Shown here in pieces: positions 49,694-59,070 of a DNA stretch of 64,000 bases. The notes below the pieces were generated by a model, which was given only the letters and a program-made list of their open reading frames with translations, made no database searches and was not told the origin of the DNA. This DNA is from UBA5239 sp040391785 (GTDB lineage: Bacteria; Verrucomicrobiota; Lentisphaeria; Victivallales; Victivallaceae). Position 1 is the stretch's first letter, and every line of letters starts with the position of its first letter. Both the position numbers and the translations under genes were made by a program. The stretch covers positions 7,036-71,035 of the forward strand of contig JBEBXH010000019.1 of assembly GCA_040391785.1 (NCBI GenBank). The letters are read 5' to 3'.

Positions 49694-51397
49694 ATGAAGA
49701 AAATATTAATCGGTGCGGCGGTGGCCGGTCTGGTCGGCTTGAGTGCTCTGCTGCCCGGATGTGTCTCGCAGTTCGACCGTCTCCAGCGCGAGGCGGATAC
49801 CGGCGATATCGACAGTCAGATTGAACTCGGCATGGCATATGTCGTCGGCGGAGTGGCTCCGGTCGACTATGAAAAATCGGTGCCGTGGCTGCGGCTGGCG
49901 TCGCAGTTCGGCAATCCGGTGTCGGTGTATTTCCATGCTTATATTCTGGAAAAAGGGCTGGGCAGGGAGCTGCCTGCTCCCGAGCGTGCCCGCGGCATGT
50001 ATGAACGGGCGTTCAACTCGCTTTCGCGCTCCAATATCACCGATCAACTGCCCAAAATGTATGTGCTTGGTCTGCAGTATTACTACGGACGCGGCACGGC
50101 GCGCGATACCGAAAAGGCGCTGCGCCTTTTCCTGAACTGCTACCGCGAGAACTATTTCCCGGCGGCGGTGGAACTGGGCAAGATGTATTATTTCGGCGAC
50201 GGCGTCGAGCGTGACCTTGACCAGGCGAAGAGTTATTTCTTCCGGGCCGCGGAGAAGGATTTCCCCGAGGCGCAGTATTATCTGGCGCTGATTTATTTTG
50301 TCGAGAAAAATAACAAGCTGGGCAACAAACAGCTCGGTTACGCGGCGGAGCTGAATTACGCTCCGGCCCAGTACGAGGTGGCCGAGCGTATGTCAAAGGG
50401 CGGCACCGTGAGCGACGAGGCCCGCAGGCTCTACATTCAGGCCGCCGACAACGGTTATCCCAGGGCGCAGTTCAAAGTTTACCAACTGCTGGGCTCCGAG
50501 CCGAGCCTGGCCCGCAACTATCTGTATCAGGCGGTGGAGCGCTCCTACGCTCCGGCCATGTTGGAGCTGGCACAGCAGCTCAGCCGCGGCAAAGATCCCG
50601 AACCGGTGAAGTCGCTGATCCTCTACGACCTGATCGGCAAGATTTCCAATACCGCCGTGCAGTCGAATATTGAATTGCTGGATGTCAGTACCGGCATGTA
50701 TCTGCCGGTCAAATATACCTGGTACGACCTCTCTTTCGGGGCCGATTTCGCCATCACGTCCACTGAGATCCGGCGCACGGTGACCGGCTTCCTGGCGGGC
50801 ATCCTCGAGGGCAGCCGGACGACGTTTGAGAACGATCTGGCCCGGAGCTACAAGGGATTTTACATGGGGCTCGACTGGTATGTGATGCAGGAGTACCGGA
50901 TGCCGCCGAACTGGATTTCGATGATCTTCAAGGCGGCGCACAAGTTCGAACAGGACAAGCCTGGTTTCTGGCTGAATTACGGCATCTGCGCCGTTCAGGC
51001 CGGACAGGGCGAAATGGTCATGTATGCGGCCGCCAAAATGCGCGAGACCGCCGCCAAAATCGGCAACCGCGACGACCAGCGGCTCTTCATCGAACTGACG
51101 AATCTCATGAAAACCGCCGGGCTGGTGATGATCGGCCAGGAGGATGAAGCCTATAATTTCCTCTACGTCGAGGGCCGCCTGAAAAACGCCGCCAACCCGT
51201 ATCTGGTCAACTGCCTGAACAAATGGCTCCGCCCGGCGCTGAAAAATCCGAACAAATTCTCGGTCGCCACCGGCATTCCGGAGAAAGCCCTCGGCACGTA
51301 CATGAATTATCCGCGTGAGGCGTTTTATGATTTCGAGTCGGGCGCGGAAGTCACCGAGCGGGTCAAAGTCGAAGAGCCGAAGGTGAATGCCCAATGA
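49694..51397 (+). CDS. Sel1-repeat lipoprotein
   Basis: 567 residues, GAGG upstream. Lipobox LPGC with Cys23. About six Sel1/TPR-like units in residues 30-310 (IELGMAYVVGG, LGLQYYYGRGTARD, LGKMYYFGDGVERD, YYLALIYFVEKN). The second half has no repeats. Stop overlaps the start of the ATPase gene as ATGA, so the two are coupled. Sel1 proteins act as protein-binding scaffolds. The pair may be an envelope-ATPase system of unknown function. Confidence 0.87.
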   Translation: MKKILIGAAVAGLVGLSALLPGCVSQFDRLQREADTGDIDSQIELGMAYVVGGVAPVDYEKSVPWLRLASQFGNPVSVYFHAYILEKGLGRELPAPERARGMYERAFNSLSRSNITDQLPKMYVLGLQYYYGRGTARDTEKALRLFLNCYRENYFPAAVELGKMYYFGDGVERDLDQAKSYFFRAAEKDFPEAQYYLALIYFVEKNNKLGNKQLGYAAELNYAPAQYEVAERMSKGGTVSDEARRLYIQAADNGYPRAQFKVYQLLGSEPSLARNYLYQAVERSYAPAMLELAQQLSRGKDPEPVKSLILYDLIGKISNTAVQSNIELLDVSTGMYLPVKYTWYDLSFGADFAITSTEIRRTVTGFLAGILEGSRTTFENDLARSYKGFYMGLDWYVMQEYRMPPNWISMIFKAAHKFEQDKPGFWLNYGICAVQAGQGEMVMYAAAKMRETAAKIGNRDDQRLFIELTNLMKTAGLVMIGQEDEAYNFLYVEGRLKNAANPYLVNCLNKWLRPALKNPNKFSVATGIPEKALGTYMNYPREAFYDFESGAEVTERVKVEEPKVNAQ

Positions 51398-52794
51398 ATG
51401 ATTTCCGGAAAACGCTGGCGGAGACCAGAACCAGCCTGGAGGTGATTTTCACCAAAATCACCGACGGGCAACGGCATTTTCTGGACATCTACCGCCGCGA
51501 TTTCATCGAACTCTACGCACAGACTCTGAAAGCGATGGCGGACGAGCTGCAGGAGCTGAAACCGGCGCGGCTTTATCAGGTGCTCGACGTGCAGGCCGAT
51601 TCCATCGATTTCATCAACGAAATCTGCCGCCGCTGCGGCGGTACCCCCTTGGCGGTGATTCTGGAAAACAGCATTTCCGACGCCTTTAACGCGGAGGGGC
51701 TGATGGCCCGGATCAAGACCTCGCGCGAGCTCAGCGGCAGTGACCGTTTCGCCATTTCGCACGCCGAGCGGCTGTGCCGGAATTATGACGTCATATCCGC
51801 TTATGTCCGCCTTCTGCGCGAGGCCGCCCCCGCCGATGCCCTGTCGCGGTTGAACCCCGACATCGACACCGTCCTGACCGTGAAACCGGTTTTGAACGAC
51901 AGTGATTCCATCGATTATTTCATCAGCAAAGCGGCGGAGAGCGACCCCTTCGCGGGGCACCGCGCCTACCGTTACCGCGACGGCGAATTCCGGGCGGTGG
52001 ATCTGGAGTACATTCGGCCGGTGGAGGGATTTTTCGGCTACCTCGGGGTGCGCCAGAATTTCGACGAACATTTCGGCGGTTTCGTGCGCGAGGAGCACAA
52101 CGTGCCGCTGCTGGTTTCCAGTTTGCCCGGCCTGGGCAAGACCCATTTCACCATTTCCTACGCCCTGCGGCACCCGAAGGTCACGCTGATCCTGCCCGGG
52201 CCGGAAGATCTGGAGCAGGGTTTGGAGCGGCTCCTCGCTAAATTGTCGGTGCGCAAGGACCGCAAATTTGTGATCTTTTTCGATGATATCGAGCCGGAAA
52301 AGATCGACTGGTATTATTTCCGCACCCATATCGGCGGCAGTATTGCGTTGTCGCCGAATATCTGCGTGGCGGTGGCGTCGAACTTCGAATTTCCGGCGAA
52401 TATCGCCAGCCGCGGGCTCGGGGTCAAATTCCCGATGTTCGACGAGCTCCGCTGCATGGAAATGATCGAGGAATTCCTGATGACCCTGGGCCTGCGGAAG
52501 CCCAAGGACACGCTGATCATGAGCATGGCCGCCGACTATGTGGAGAAGTTCGGCCAGCACAAATACGAGGAACTCAGCCCCCGGACGCTGATGCGTTATC
52601 TGGACATTTACAAGCACGACCGCGCCAAGCGCAAATTCATGCTGGATGCTTCCGCCGGCGACGTGGTGGTCAAGCCCGACCCGCAGGCGTTTTATTTGTT
52701 TTACGTCAAGCTCATGAAGGCCATTCACGGTCCCGATATCGTCAATGTCCTGCAGGAAGAGCGGTTGAAAAAAGATTTAGGCGTTATTGAATAA
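51394..52794 (+). CDS. AAA-type ATPase (DUF815-like)
   Basis: 466 residues. An N-terminal helical part of about 220 residues precedes the ATPase: Walker A SLPGLGKTH (about 243), Walker B VIFFDDIEPE (about 292), sensor-like VAVASNFEF and a downstream helical lid. The order resembles DUF815-type AAA proteins. No membrane segment. Coupled to the Sel1 lipoprotein; a ROK kinase gene follows after 20 bp. Substrate unknown. Confidence 0.78.
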   Translation: MNDFRKTLAETRTSLEVIFTKITDGQRHFLDIYRRDFIELYAQTLKAMADELQELKPARLYQVLDVQADSIDFINEICRRCGGTPLAVILENSISDAFNAEGLMARIKTSRELSGSDRFAISHAERLCRNYDVISAYVRLLREAAPADALSRLNPDIDTVLTVKPVLNDSDSIDYFISKAAESDPFAGHRAYRYRDGEFRAVDLEYIRPVEGFFGYLGVRQNFDEHFGGFVREEHNVPLLVSSLPGLGKTHFTISYALRHPKVTLILPGPEDLEQGLERLLAKLSVRKDRKFVIFFDDIEPEKIDWYYFRTHIGGSIALSPNICVAVASNFEFPANIASRGLGVKFPMFDELRCMEMIEEFLMTLGLRKPKDTLIMSMAADYVEKFGQHKYEELSPRTLMRYLDIYKHDRAKRKFMLDASAGDVVVKPDPQAFYLFYVKLMKAIHGPDIVNVLQEERLKKDLGVIE

Positions 52795-52814
52795 CATATA
52801 TAAAGGATTGAATT

Positions 52815-53813
52815 ATGACGACAAGTTTCCCTGTTCTCGGCTATGATGTCGGCGGTACCAAAATCGCAGTGGCGCTGATGATGAGTGACGGCGAGGTCAT
52901 TGGTTCCGAACGCTTTGACAACAAGGACACCGAGCCCGATGAAATGCTCGCCAAGCTCGCCGACTGCGGCCAGCGGCTGATCGACGCCGCCGGGCTGAAA
53001 AACAGCGACGTCCGCGGCATCGGCGTCTCCTCCCCCGGACCCGCCGACATCCCGAACGGCATCATGACCGCTCCGCCGAACAACCGCAAATGGCGCAATG
53101 TCCGCATCTGCGAATATCTTTCGAATAAGCTCGGCATTCAGGCGATCATGGAAAACGACGCGAATGCGGGGATGTTGGCCGAGTGGTTTTTCGGCGCCGG
53201 GCGCGGCTGCCGCGACGTGATTTACCTGACCATGAGCACCGGCATCGGCGGCGGGATCATTGCTGCGGGGCACCTGATCGACGGCGTCGGATATTATGGC
53301 GGCGAAGTCGGCCATGTGGTCATCGACATCAACGGCCCGGAATGCGGCTGCGGCATGCACGGCTGCTACGAGGCATTTTGCGGCGGCCGCGCGGTGGCGC
53401 TGCGCTTGCAGAAAGAACTGTGCCACCAGCATGACTGCGCCATTGTCAAAGCCGCCGGCGGCAAGGTCGAAAATATCGACTTCATGGCGCTGGAAACTGC
53501 GGTCAGGGGCGGCGATTCCTACGCCCGCACGGTCTGGGACGAAATCATGGTCCGCAACGCTCAGGGCATCGGCATCCTGGTCAATACCTTCAATCCCGAA
53601 AAGATCATTCTCGGCACCATTGCCTGGGCCGCCGGCGATCTCTTCATGGAACCGTTGATGAAGCACCTGCCGCGTTTCTGCTGGAAGGAATCCCTGGCCG
53701 GTTGCGAGATCACCACCAGCGCGCTGCGCCGTGACATCGGTTCCTACGCCGGCCCCGCGGTGGTCCTGAACCACCTTTACGAGCAAGGCCTCTTTGATCC
53801 CTTTTGTCAATGA
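52815..53813 (+). CDS. ROK-family sugar kinase
   Basis: 332 residues, AAAGG upstream. DVGGTK (10-15) binds ATP phosphate; ENDANAG near 113 carries the catalytic Asp; GEVGHVVID and the zinc motif CGCGMHGCYEAFCGG near 176-190 complete the ROK signature. No HTH, so an enzyme (glucokinase or N-acetylmannosamine/glucosamine kinase type) rather than a repressor. Substrate cannot be settled by eye. Confidence 0.92.
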   Translation: MTTSFPVLGYDVGGTKIAVALMMSDGEVIGSERFDNKDTEPDEMLAKLADCGQRLIDAAGLKNSDVRGIGVSSPGPADIPNGIMTAPPNNRKWRNVRICEYLSNKLGIQAIMENDANAGMLAEWFFGAGRGCRDVIYLTMSTGIGGGIIAAGHLIDGVGYYGGEVGHVVIDINGPECGCGMHGCYEAFCGGRAVALRLQKELCHQHDCAIVKAAGGKVENIDFMALETAVRGGDSYARTVWDEIMVRNAQGIGILVNTFNPEKIILGTIAWAAGDLFMEPLMKHLPRFCWKESLAGCEITTSALRRDIGSYAGPAVVLNHLYEQGLFDPFCQ

Positions 53814-53918
53814 AAAATATTGACAATTTACCATTTGCAGGCTTGATTTGGAATTAATGAGGTGGTAGAGTATTCTGAAAGGAGTACTCAACCAACCAAA
53901 CCAAAAAGGGGGTAAAAA

Positions 53919-54614
53919 ATGATCAGAACATTATTCTCGGCTGTCATTCTCTGTGGTACGATGATTGCGATTGATTGCGCCGCCCAGGCGCAACAGGCGA
54001 ACGTGATTAAACCGCTGCCGCTTATTTCGATGACGGCTGAATGCAGCAAATGCAAATCCGACAAGACAAGAAGTGTGGACGTAAGGTACCCGAAGCAATA
54101 TACGCCAACCAATATCGAGGGGGCAATCACGTCCAAAACAATAACGAGAAGAAATGTCGATACCAAAGGCAAATGCAGTTGCGGATTCAGCAAGGCCACG
54201 GTACGCGTCATGTACGGTTTCGAAAAACCGGCCGATCAGGAAGAATCGGCTAACGAGGAAGAACCGAACACCCAGGTGCAGCCGAATACCCCTACTCCGG
54301 TGCAGCCGAATACCCCTACTCCGGTGCAGCCGAATACCCGGATACAGCCGAAGCCCCAGGTGCAAAAGTCGAACGTGATCAGACCTCTGCCGTTTATCTC
54401 GTTGACGGCTGAATGCGCCAAATGCAAAACCGACAAAACAAGAAGCGTGGAAGTAAAGTATCCGAAGCAATATACGCCAACCAATGTCGAGGGGGCAATC
54501 ACCTCCAAAACAATAGTAAGAAGAGGCGTCCAGCTTAAAAGCGGCAAATGCAGCTGCGGATTCGGCAAGGCCACGGTACGCATCATGTACGGTTTCGAAG
54601 AAGAAGCTGACTAA
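53919..54614 (+). CDS. Secreted protein with tandem Cys-containing domain
   Basis: 231 residues, signal peptide ending CAAQAQ. Two copies of a 75-residue domain (about 28-105 and 150-228), each with AECxKCKxDKTRSV, YPKQYTPTN, EGAITSKTI and a terminal KCSCGFxKATVRxMYGFE. Four Cys per copy suggest a metal site or disulfides. The linker contains QPNTPTPV-type repeats. The copies are about 80 percent alike, so recently duplicated. Family not recognised. GGGGG ribosome site. Confidence 0.8.
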   Translation: MIRTLFSAVILCGTMIAIDCAAQAQQANVIKPLPLISMTAECSKCKSDKTRSVDVRYPKQYTPTNIEGAITSKTITRRNVDTKGKCSCGFSKATVRVMYGFEKPADQEESANEEEPNTQVQPNTPTPVQPNTPTPVQPNTRIQPKPQVQKSNVIRPLPFISLTAECAKCKTDKTRSVEVKYPKQYTPTNVEGAITSKTIVRRGVQLKSGKCSCGFGKATVRIMYGFEEEAD

Positions 54615-54694
54615 GGCTTGACATTACCGTAACCATAGTTGATAACCTTATCCTTACGTTTTCGATCCCTTTGCCAAGGCCAGACGAGGAATAA

Positions 54695-56161
54695 ATGCCA
54701 GACAGGTCGACAGGATTTCACCCCGGTGAGGTACCGGCCAAACCGGGGGTTTATATTTTCCGGGACCGCTTCGGCAAGGTTATTTACGTCGGCAAGGCGA
54801 GTAATTTGCGGCGGCGGCTGAGTCATTATTTCCAGCCGTCGCAGGAGCGCCGCGCCGATCCCAAGCTGCGTTCGCTGATCAAGTCCATCGACAGCTGGGA
54901 ATTTCAGATCGTCCGCAACGAGGACGAATCGCTGATTCTCGAGTCACGGCTGATCAAACAGTACGCGCCCCGTTACAACGTCCTGATGCGCGACGACAAG
55001 CGCTATTTGATGGCCAAAATCAACATGAACGACCCGTGGCCGCGCATTGAGCTGGCCCGGTTGCGCAAGGACGACGGCGCGCTTTATTTCGGACCGTTTC
55101 CGCAGGGCGGGGCGCTGCGCGACACCATCGAATTCCTGACCATTCATTTCGGGCTGCGTTCGTGCGCGGAGCAGGAGCCCGGCCCGGAGGTCCGTAAGCA
55201 CTGTTTGAAGCGCGTCGTCAAAGACTGTTCGCGCCCCTGTGACGGCTCCGTGACGCAGGAGCAGTACCGGGCGCTGGTCGAAAAAATGCTCGGCGTGATT
55301 CAGGGCGACACCTCCGAACTGGTCGCGGAGCTGGAAAAGAAAATGAAGGAACAGGCCGCCGAGGCCAAGTTCGAGCGGGCGGCCAAAACCCGCGACATCA
55401 TCACCAATATCAAGCAGATTTTCGGCCGCAAGAGCCGCAGCTTCGCCAATGCCCGGGTGGCCGCGCCCCCCGGCGAGGAAGCGGTGACGGATCTGCAGGA
55501 GGCGCTGGGAATGCATTTCCCGCCGAGCTATATCGAGTGCTTCGACAACTCGAATCTGATGGGAACCTTCGCGGTTTCCAGCGAGGTCTGCTTTGTCAAC
55601 GGCCGCCCGGCGCGCGACCGCTACCGGCGTTTCCGGGTGAAAACCGTGGACCAGATCGACGACTTCGCCACCATGCGCGAGGTCCTCACCCGTCATTACA
55701 GCCGCAAGCTCGAGGAAAAACAGAAACCGCCCTCGCTGATCGTGATCGACGGCGGCAAAGGGCAACTCTCCGCCGCCATCCGGGCGCTGCTGGACATCGG
55801 TTATCCGGCGGTGCCGATCATCGGGCTGGCCGAGCGCAACGAAGAAGTGTTCCTGCCGGGCCGTTCGGAGCCGCTCGTGCTCGACAAGCACCGTCCGGCG
55901 CTGCGTTTGCTGCAGGCGCTTCGCGACGAGGCCCACCGCTTCGCCATCACCTATCACCGCCAGCTCAGGCTGAGGCGGATTCAGGAATCACTACTGGACG
56001 ACATTCCCGGCATTGGCGATAACCGCAAAAAAGCCCTGCTACGCGCCTTCGGTTCGGTCCGCGAATTGCGCAAGGCCACTGCGGATGAGATTGCCGACAG
56101 AGTGCCCGGCATCGGCCTGACCTTCGCCGAGACCATCCTCGAGCACCTGCAAAAGGACTAA
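54695..56161 (+). CDS. uvrC: UvrC-type excinuclease, short form
   Basis: 488 residues. GIY-YIG-like domain at the start (PGVYIFRDRFGKVIYVGKAS), UVR helical hairpin (EAKFERAAKTRDII, about 223-236), an RNase H-like nuclease domain with catalytic acids in ECFDNSN and IVIDGGKGQ and His in DEAHRFA, and C-terminal helix-hairpin-helix (DIPGIGDNRKKALL, RVPGIGLTFA). UvrC is usually about 600 residues; here the stretch between UVR and nuclease domains is much shorter. All active-site residues seem present. Incises DNA on both sides of a lesion in nucleotide excision repair. Confidence 0.9.
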   Translation: MPDRSTGFHPGEVPAKPGVYIFRDRFGKVIYVGKASNLRRRLSHYFQPSQERRADPKLRSLIKSIDSWEFQIVRNEDESLILESRLIKQYAPRYNVLMRDDKRYLMAKINMNDPWPRIELARLRKDDGALYFGPFPQGGALRDTIEFLTIHFGLRSCAEQEPGPEVRKHCLKRVVKDCSRPCDGSVTQEQYRALVEKMLGVIQGDTSELVAELEKKMKEQAAEAKFERAAKTRDIITNIKQIFGRKSRSFANARVAAPPGEEAVTDLQEALGMHFPPSYIECFDNSNLMGTFAVSSEVCFVNGRPARDRYRRFRVKTVDQIDDFATMREVLTRHYSRKLEEKQKPPSLIVIDGGKGQLSAAIRALLDIGYPAVPIIGLAERNEEVFLPGRSEPLVLDKHRPALRLLQALRDEAHRFAITYHRQLRLRRIQESLLDDIPGIGDNRKKALLRAFGSVRELRKATADEIADRVPGIGLTFAETILEHLQKD

Positions 56162-57099
56162 GCGTTCATCGCCAGGTAGACGATATAAGCGGCGTAAACC
56201 ACCAGCAGCACGATGCCTTCCCAACGGACGATTTTCGTCTCGGTTTTCATGAAGGGCAGCAGGATGATCGTGGCAAAAATGAGTACTCCCCAGTCCGCGT
56301 AAGTAATCCCGGCGGATGCCACCGGGCGGATCAGCGCCGTGACCCCGATGATGCCGAGAATATTGAACATATTCGAGCCGACCACGTTGCCGATGGCGAT
56401 ATCCTGTTGGCCCCGGCAGGCGGCGACCACGCTGGTGGCCAGTTCGGGCAGACTGGTGCCGACCGCGACGATGGTCAGTCCGATCACGGCTTCGGAGAGC
56501 CCGGCCATGCGGCCGAGGTCCACCGCGCCGTCCACCATGAATTTACCGCCGAGCACCAGCGCCCCGAGCCCGCCGAGCACCAGCAATACGCTGACCGGTA
56601 TGGAATAAGATTTCATCTCTTCTTCACTGGCGGCGTCGCTCTGCGTTTCGCGCTTCTCCATCCGGATGTTCCAGATCAGGTAAGCGATCAGCCCGGCGAA
56701 CAGAATTCCGCCGCTGATGCGGTTGAAGCCGCCGGCGAGGATGCCGATGGCGGCGAAGGCGATGGTGACACCCAACAGGATCGGCATGTCATACCGCAGT
56801 ACTTTCAGGTGAACGCTGAGCGGCGCGATCACGGCCGAGAGCCCCAGGATCAGCGCGATGTTGCAGATGTTCGAGCCGATCACGTTTCCGATTGCGATAT
56901 CGCTCGAACCGCTGATCGCGGCCTGTAAGCTGACCACCAGTTCCGGCGCGCTCGTGGCGGCGGCCACCAGCGTCAAACCGATAATCAACGGCGAAACCCC
57001 GAGGCGCATCGCAATCGAGACCCCGCCCCGGACCAGAAATTCCGCCCCGAAATACAACAGCGCCACACCCGCGGCCAGCAACAAAACAATCGTCAGCAT
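56158..57099 (-). CDS. Calcium/sodium antiporter (CaxA/YrbG family)
   Basis: 313 residues, about ten membrane helices in two inverted halves. Each half has the signature repeat: GNVIGSNICNIALILG and GNVVGSNMFNILGIIG, with the partner motifs TSAPELVVS and TSLPELATS that coordinate cations. Inner-membrane exchange of Ca2+ for Na+ or H+. Last gene of the minus-strand operon; stop overlaps the uvrC stop from the other strand. Confidence 0.93.
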   Translation of the reverse strand: MLTIVLLLAAGVALLYFGAEFLVRGGVSIAMRLGVSPLIIGLTLVAAATSAPELVVSLQAAISGSSDIAIGNVIGSNICNIALILGLSAVIAPLSVHLKVLRYDMPILLGVTIAFAAIGILAGGFNRISGGILFAGLIAYLIWNIRMEKRETQSDAASEEEMKSYSIPVSVLLVLGGLGALVLGGKFMVDGAVDLGRMAGLSEAVIGLTIVAVGTSLPELATSVVAACRGQQDIAIGNVVGSNMFNILGIIGVTALIRPVASAGITYADWGVLIFATIILLPFMKTETKIVRWEGIVLLVVYAAYIVYLAMNA

Positions 57100-57124
57100 A
57101 AAATTCCTTTCATAAAATATTTTT

Positions 57125-58339
57125 TCAGGTATTTGCTCCGGCGAGCTTACCGGAACTGAAGGCCCATTGGAGGTTGTAGCCGCCGCAGGGGCCGTCGAGG
57201 TCGAGGACCTCTCCTGCGAAGGAAAGACCGGGCAGCAGGCGGCTCTGCAGGGTTTCGGGATCGACTTTTTTCAGGGCCACGCCGCCCCGGGTGACCATGG
57301 CCTTGCGCCAGCCTTCGGTGGCATTGGCGCGGAGCGGCATGGCGGTGAGCATGGCGGCGAGGCTGTCGCGCCCGGCGGCGCTGAATTCGGCGGCCTGAGC
57401 GTCCATCAAGCCGAGCTCGGTACAGATCAGTTCGGACATGCCTTGGGTCAGGTGGAGCGACAGCAGGTTTTTGACCAGTTTCTTGCCGTCGCGGCGCTGC
57501 CAGGTGTTGAAGGTTTCGAGCCAGAAATTGTGGTCGCGGTCGGCAAATAAATTGACTTTCAGCGGCACGGCGGGCATGGAGCCGAGCAACGCGGAAATGT
57601 CGGCGGAGAGGTCCAGGATGGCCGGGCCGGAAATGCCGTGATGGGTGAAAAGCAGCTCGCCGCGCCCGCTGGTTTTGCGGTACTTCGGCAGGTCGATGAA
57701 CACGGCGGCGTCCTTCATGCTGTTGCCGGTGCAGCGGTGCGGCAGTGTTTCGACGGTACGGACGCCGACCAGCCCCGGCAGCGGCGGCACAATCTCGTGT
57801 CCGGCCTGCTCCGCCAGACGGTAGCCGAGCCCCAGCGAACCGAGCTCGGGATAGCCCTTGCCGCCGGTAGCGACGATGACGCGGTCGGCGGGATAACCCG
57901 GCACGCCGCGCAGAACGCTGTTTTCGATGGTCAGGGCCTCGATTTTGACGTTGGTCCGGACCTGGACGCCGAGGCGTTTGCATTCGTCGAGCAGGGCATT
58001 GAGAATATCGGAGGCGCGCTCATTTTTCGGGAACACATGGAAGCCGTCGGTGACGGCCGTCTCCACGCCGCGCAGGTGGAACCACTCGCGCAGTTCCGTG
58101 GGCGGCAGCGAGTTCAGCGCGGGCAGCATGAAGCGCCATTGGCGGCCGAAGCGCATGGCAAGTTTCTCGCCGTCCAACACGTTGGTCAAATTGCATTTGC
58201 CGCCGCCGGAAGCGAGGAGCTTGGCACCGGGGCGCGGCATGAGCTCGAGCACGGTGACTTGATGGCCGTGTTCCGCGGCGGAAATAGCGGCCATGAGCCC
58301 GGCAGGGCCGCCGCCGATGACGAGTACGGTATTTTTCAT
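57125..58339 (-). CDS. HI0933/YhiN-family FAD-dependent oxidoreductase
   Basis: 404 residues from ATG 58339 (overlaps the pseudouridine synthase stop as ATGA). N-terminal Rossmann fingerprint VLVIGGGPAGLMAA with E near 32; GAKLLASGGGKCNLTN is the HI0933 hallmark; RVIVATGGKGYPELG and a C-terminal GLSFAGEVLDLDGPCGGYNL complete the family pattern. Reaction not established for most members. Confidence 0.9.
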   Translation of the reverse strand: MKNTVLVIGGGPAGLMAAISAAEHGHQVTVLELMPRPGAKLLASGGGKCNLTNVLDGEKLAMRFGRQWRFMLPALNSLPPTELREWFHLRGVETAVTDGFHVFPKNERASDILNALLDECKRLGVQVRTNVKIEALTIENSVLRGVPGYPADRVIVATGGKGYPELGSLGLGYRLAEQAGHEIVPPLPGLVGVRTVETLPHRCTGNSMKDAAVFIDLPKYRKTSGRGELLFTHHGISGPAILDLSADISALLGSMPAVPLKVNLFADRDHNFWLETFNTWQRRDGKKLVKNLLSLHLTQGMSELICTELGLMDAQAAEFSAAGRDSLAAMLTAMPLRANATEGWRKAMVTRGGVALKKVDPETLQSRLLPGLSFAGEVLDLDGPCGGYNLQWAFSSGKLAGANT

Positions 58340-59070
58340 TTTCCACCCGCGCTTTTCAGGGATAGGGCGACTTCGTCCGGGGAGAGCAAGCGCCATTTGC
58401 CGGGGGCGAGGCTGCCAAGTTCGAGGTTGCCGATCCGGACGCGTTTCAGTTCGGTGGTCCGGGCGCCGGCGGCCCGGATCAGGCGGCGGATTTCGCGCTT
58501 TTTGCCCTCATTCAGGAGAAATTTATAGTAGCCGGGCGAAATTTCGTCGATGGCGCGCGGACGCAGCTCCTCGCCCTCGTCGACGATCCCTTGCCGGATG
58601 CGGTTCAGCTCGTTCGCGGGGATGGGACGGTCGGTTTTGACGAGGTAGGTTTTCAGGATTTCAAAGCGCGGATGGGTCAGGCGCATGCCGTATTCGCCGT
58701 CGTTGGTGATGATCAGCAGCCCCTCGCTGTCCTTGTCGAGACGACCGGCGGAGAAGAGCTTCGGATTGCCGGGGAGCTCGATCAGTTCGAACACCTTTTT
58801 CTCGGCATGCTTGTCCTCGTTGGTGCAAGTGTAGCCGCGCGGTTTGTTGATCATGATGTGGTAAAGCGGGTTCAGCGTGATGACTTTGCCGCGGTATTTG
58901 ACTTCGTCGCGGGGACCGACCGGGTCACCGGGGCCGATGGGGGGCTTGCCGTTGATCAGGATTTCGCCGTTTTCGACCAGTTCGGCGGCTTTGCGGCGCG
59001 AGGCGATGCCGGCGGCAGCCAGGAACTTGACCAGGCGCATGGATTCGGGGTTGTCGTGTTCAGTCGGCAT
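58336..59070 (-). CDS. RsuA/RluB-family pseudouridine synthase
   Basis: 244 residues. S4 RNA-binding domain (RLVKFLAAAGIASRRKAAELV) and catalytic GRLDKDSEGLLIITNDG with the active-site Asp; HIMINKPRGYTC precedes it, and EGKKREIRRLI closes. It converts a uridine in rRNA to pseudouridine. RsuA, RluB, RluE and RluF cannot be separated here. Its start lies inside the recombinase gene end (11-bp overlap). Confidence 0.92.
   Translation of the reverse strand: MPTEHDNPESMRLVKFLAAAGIASRRKAAELVENGEILINGKPPIGPGDPVGPRDEVKYRGKVITLNPLYHIMINKPRGYTCTNEDKHAEKKVFELIELPGNPKLFSAGRLDKDSEGLLIITNDGEYGMRLTHPRFEILKTYLVKTDRPIPANELNRIRQGIVDEGEELRPRAIDEISPGYYKFLLNEGKKREIRRLIRAAGARTTELKRVRIGNLELGSLAPGKWRLLSPDEVALSLKSAGGK

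Noticed and set aside
53820..53860. TTGACA upstream of the Cys-domain protein as a full promoter
   Set aside because: No acceptable -10 box at 16-18 bp spacing.
48096..55957. Long minus-strand open frames opposite the acetylesterase, ATPase, ROK kinase and uvrC genes
   Set aside because: Caused by high GC content; all lie antisense to well-supported genes and have biased, motif-free compositions.
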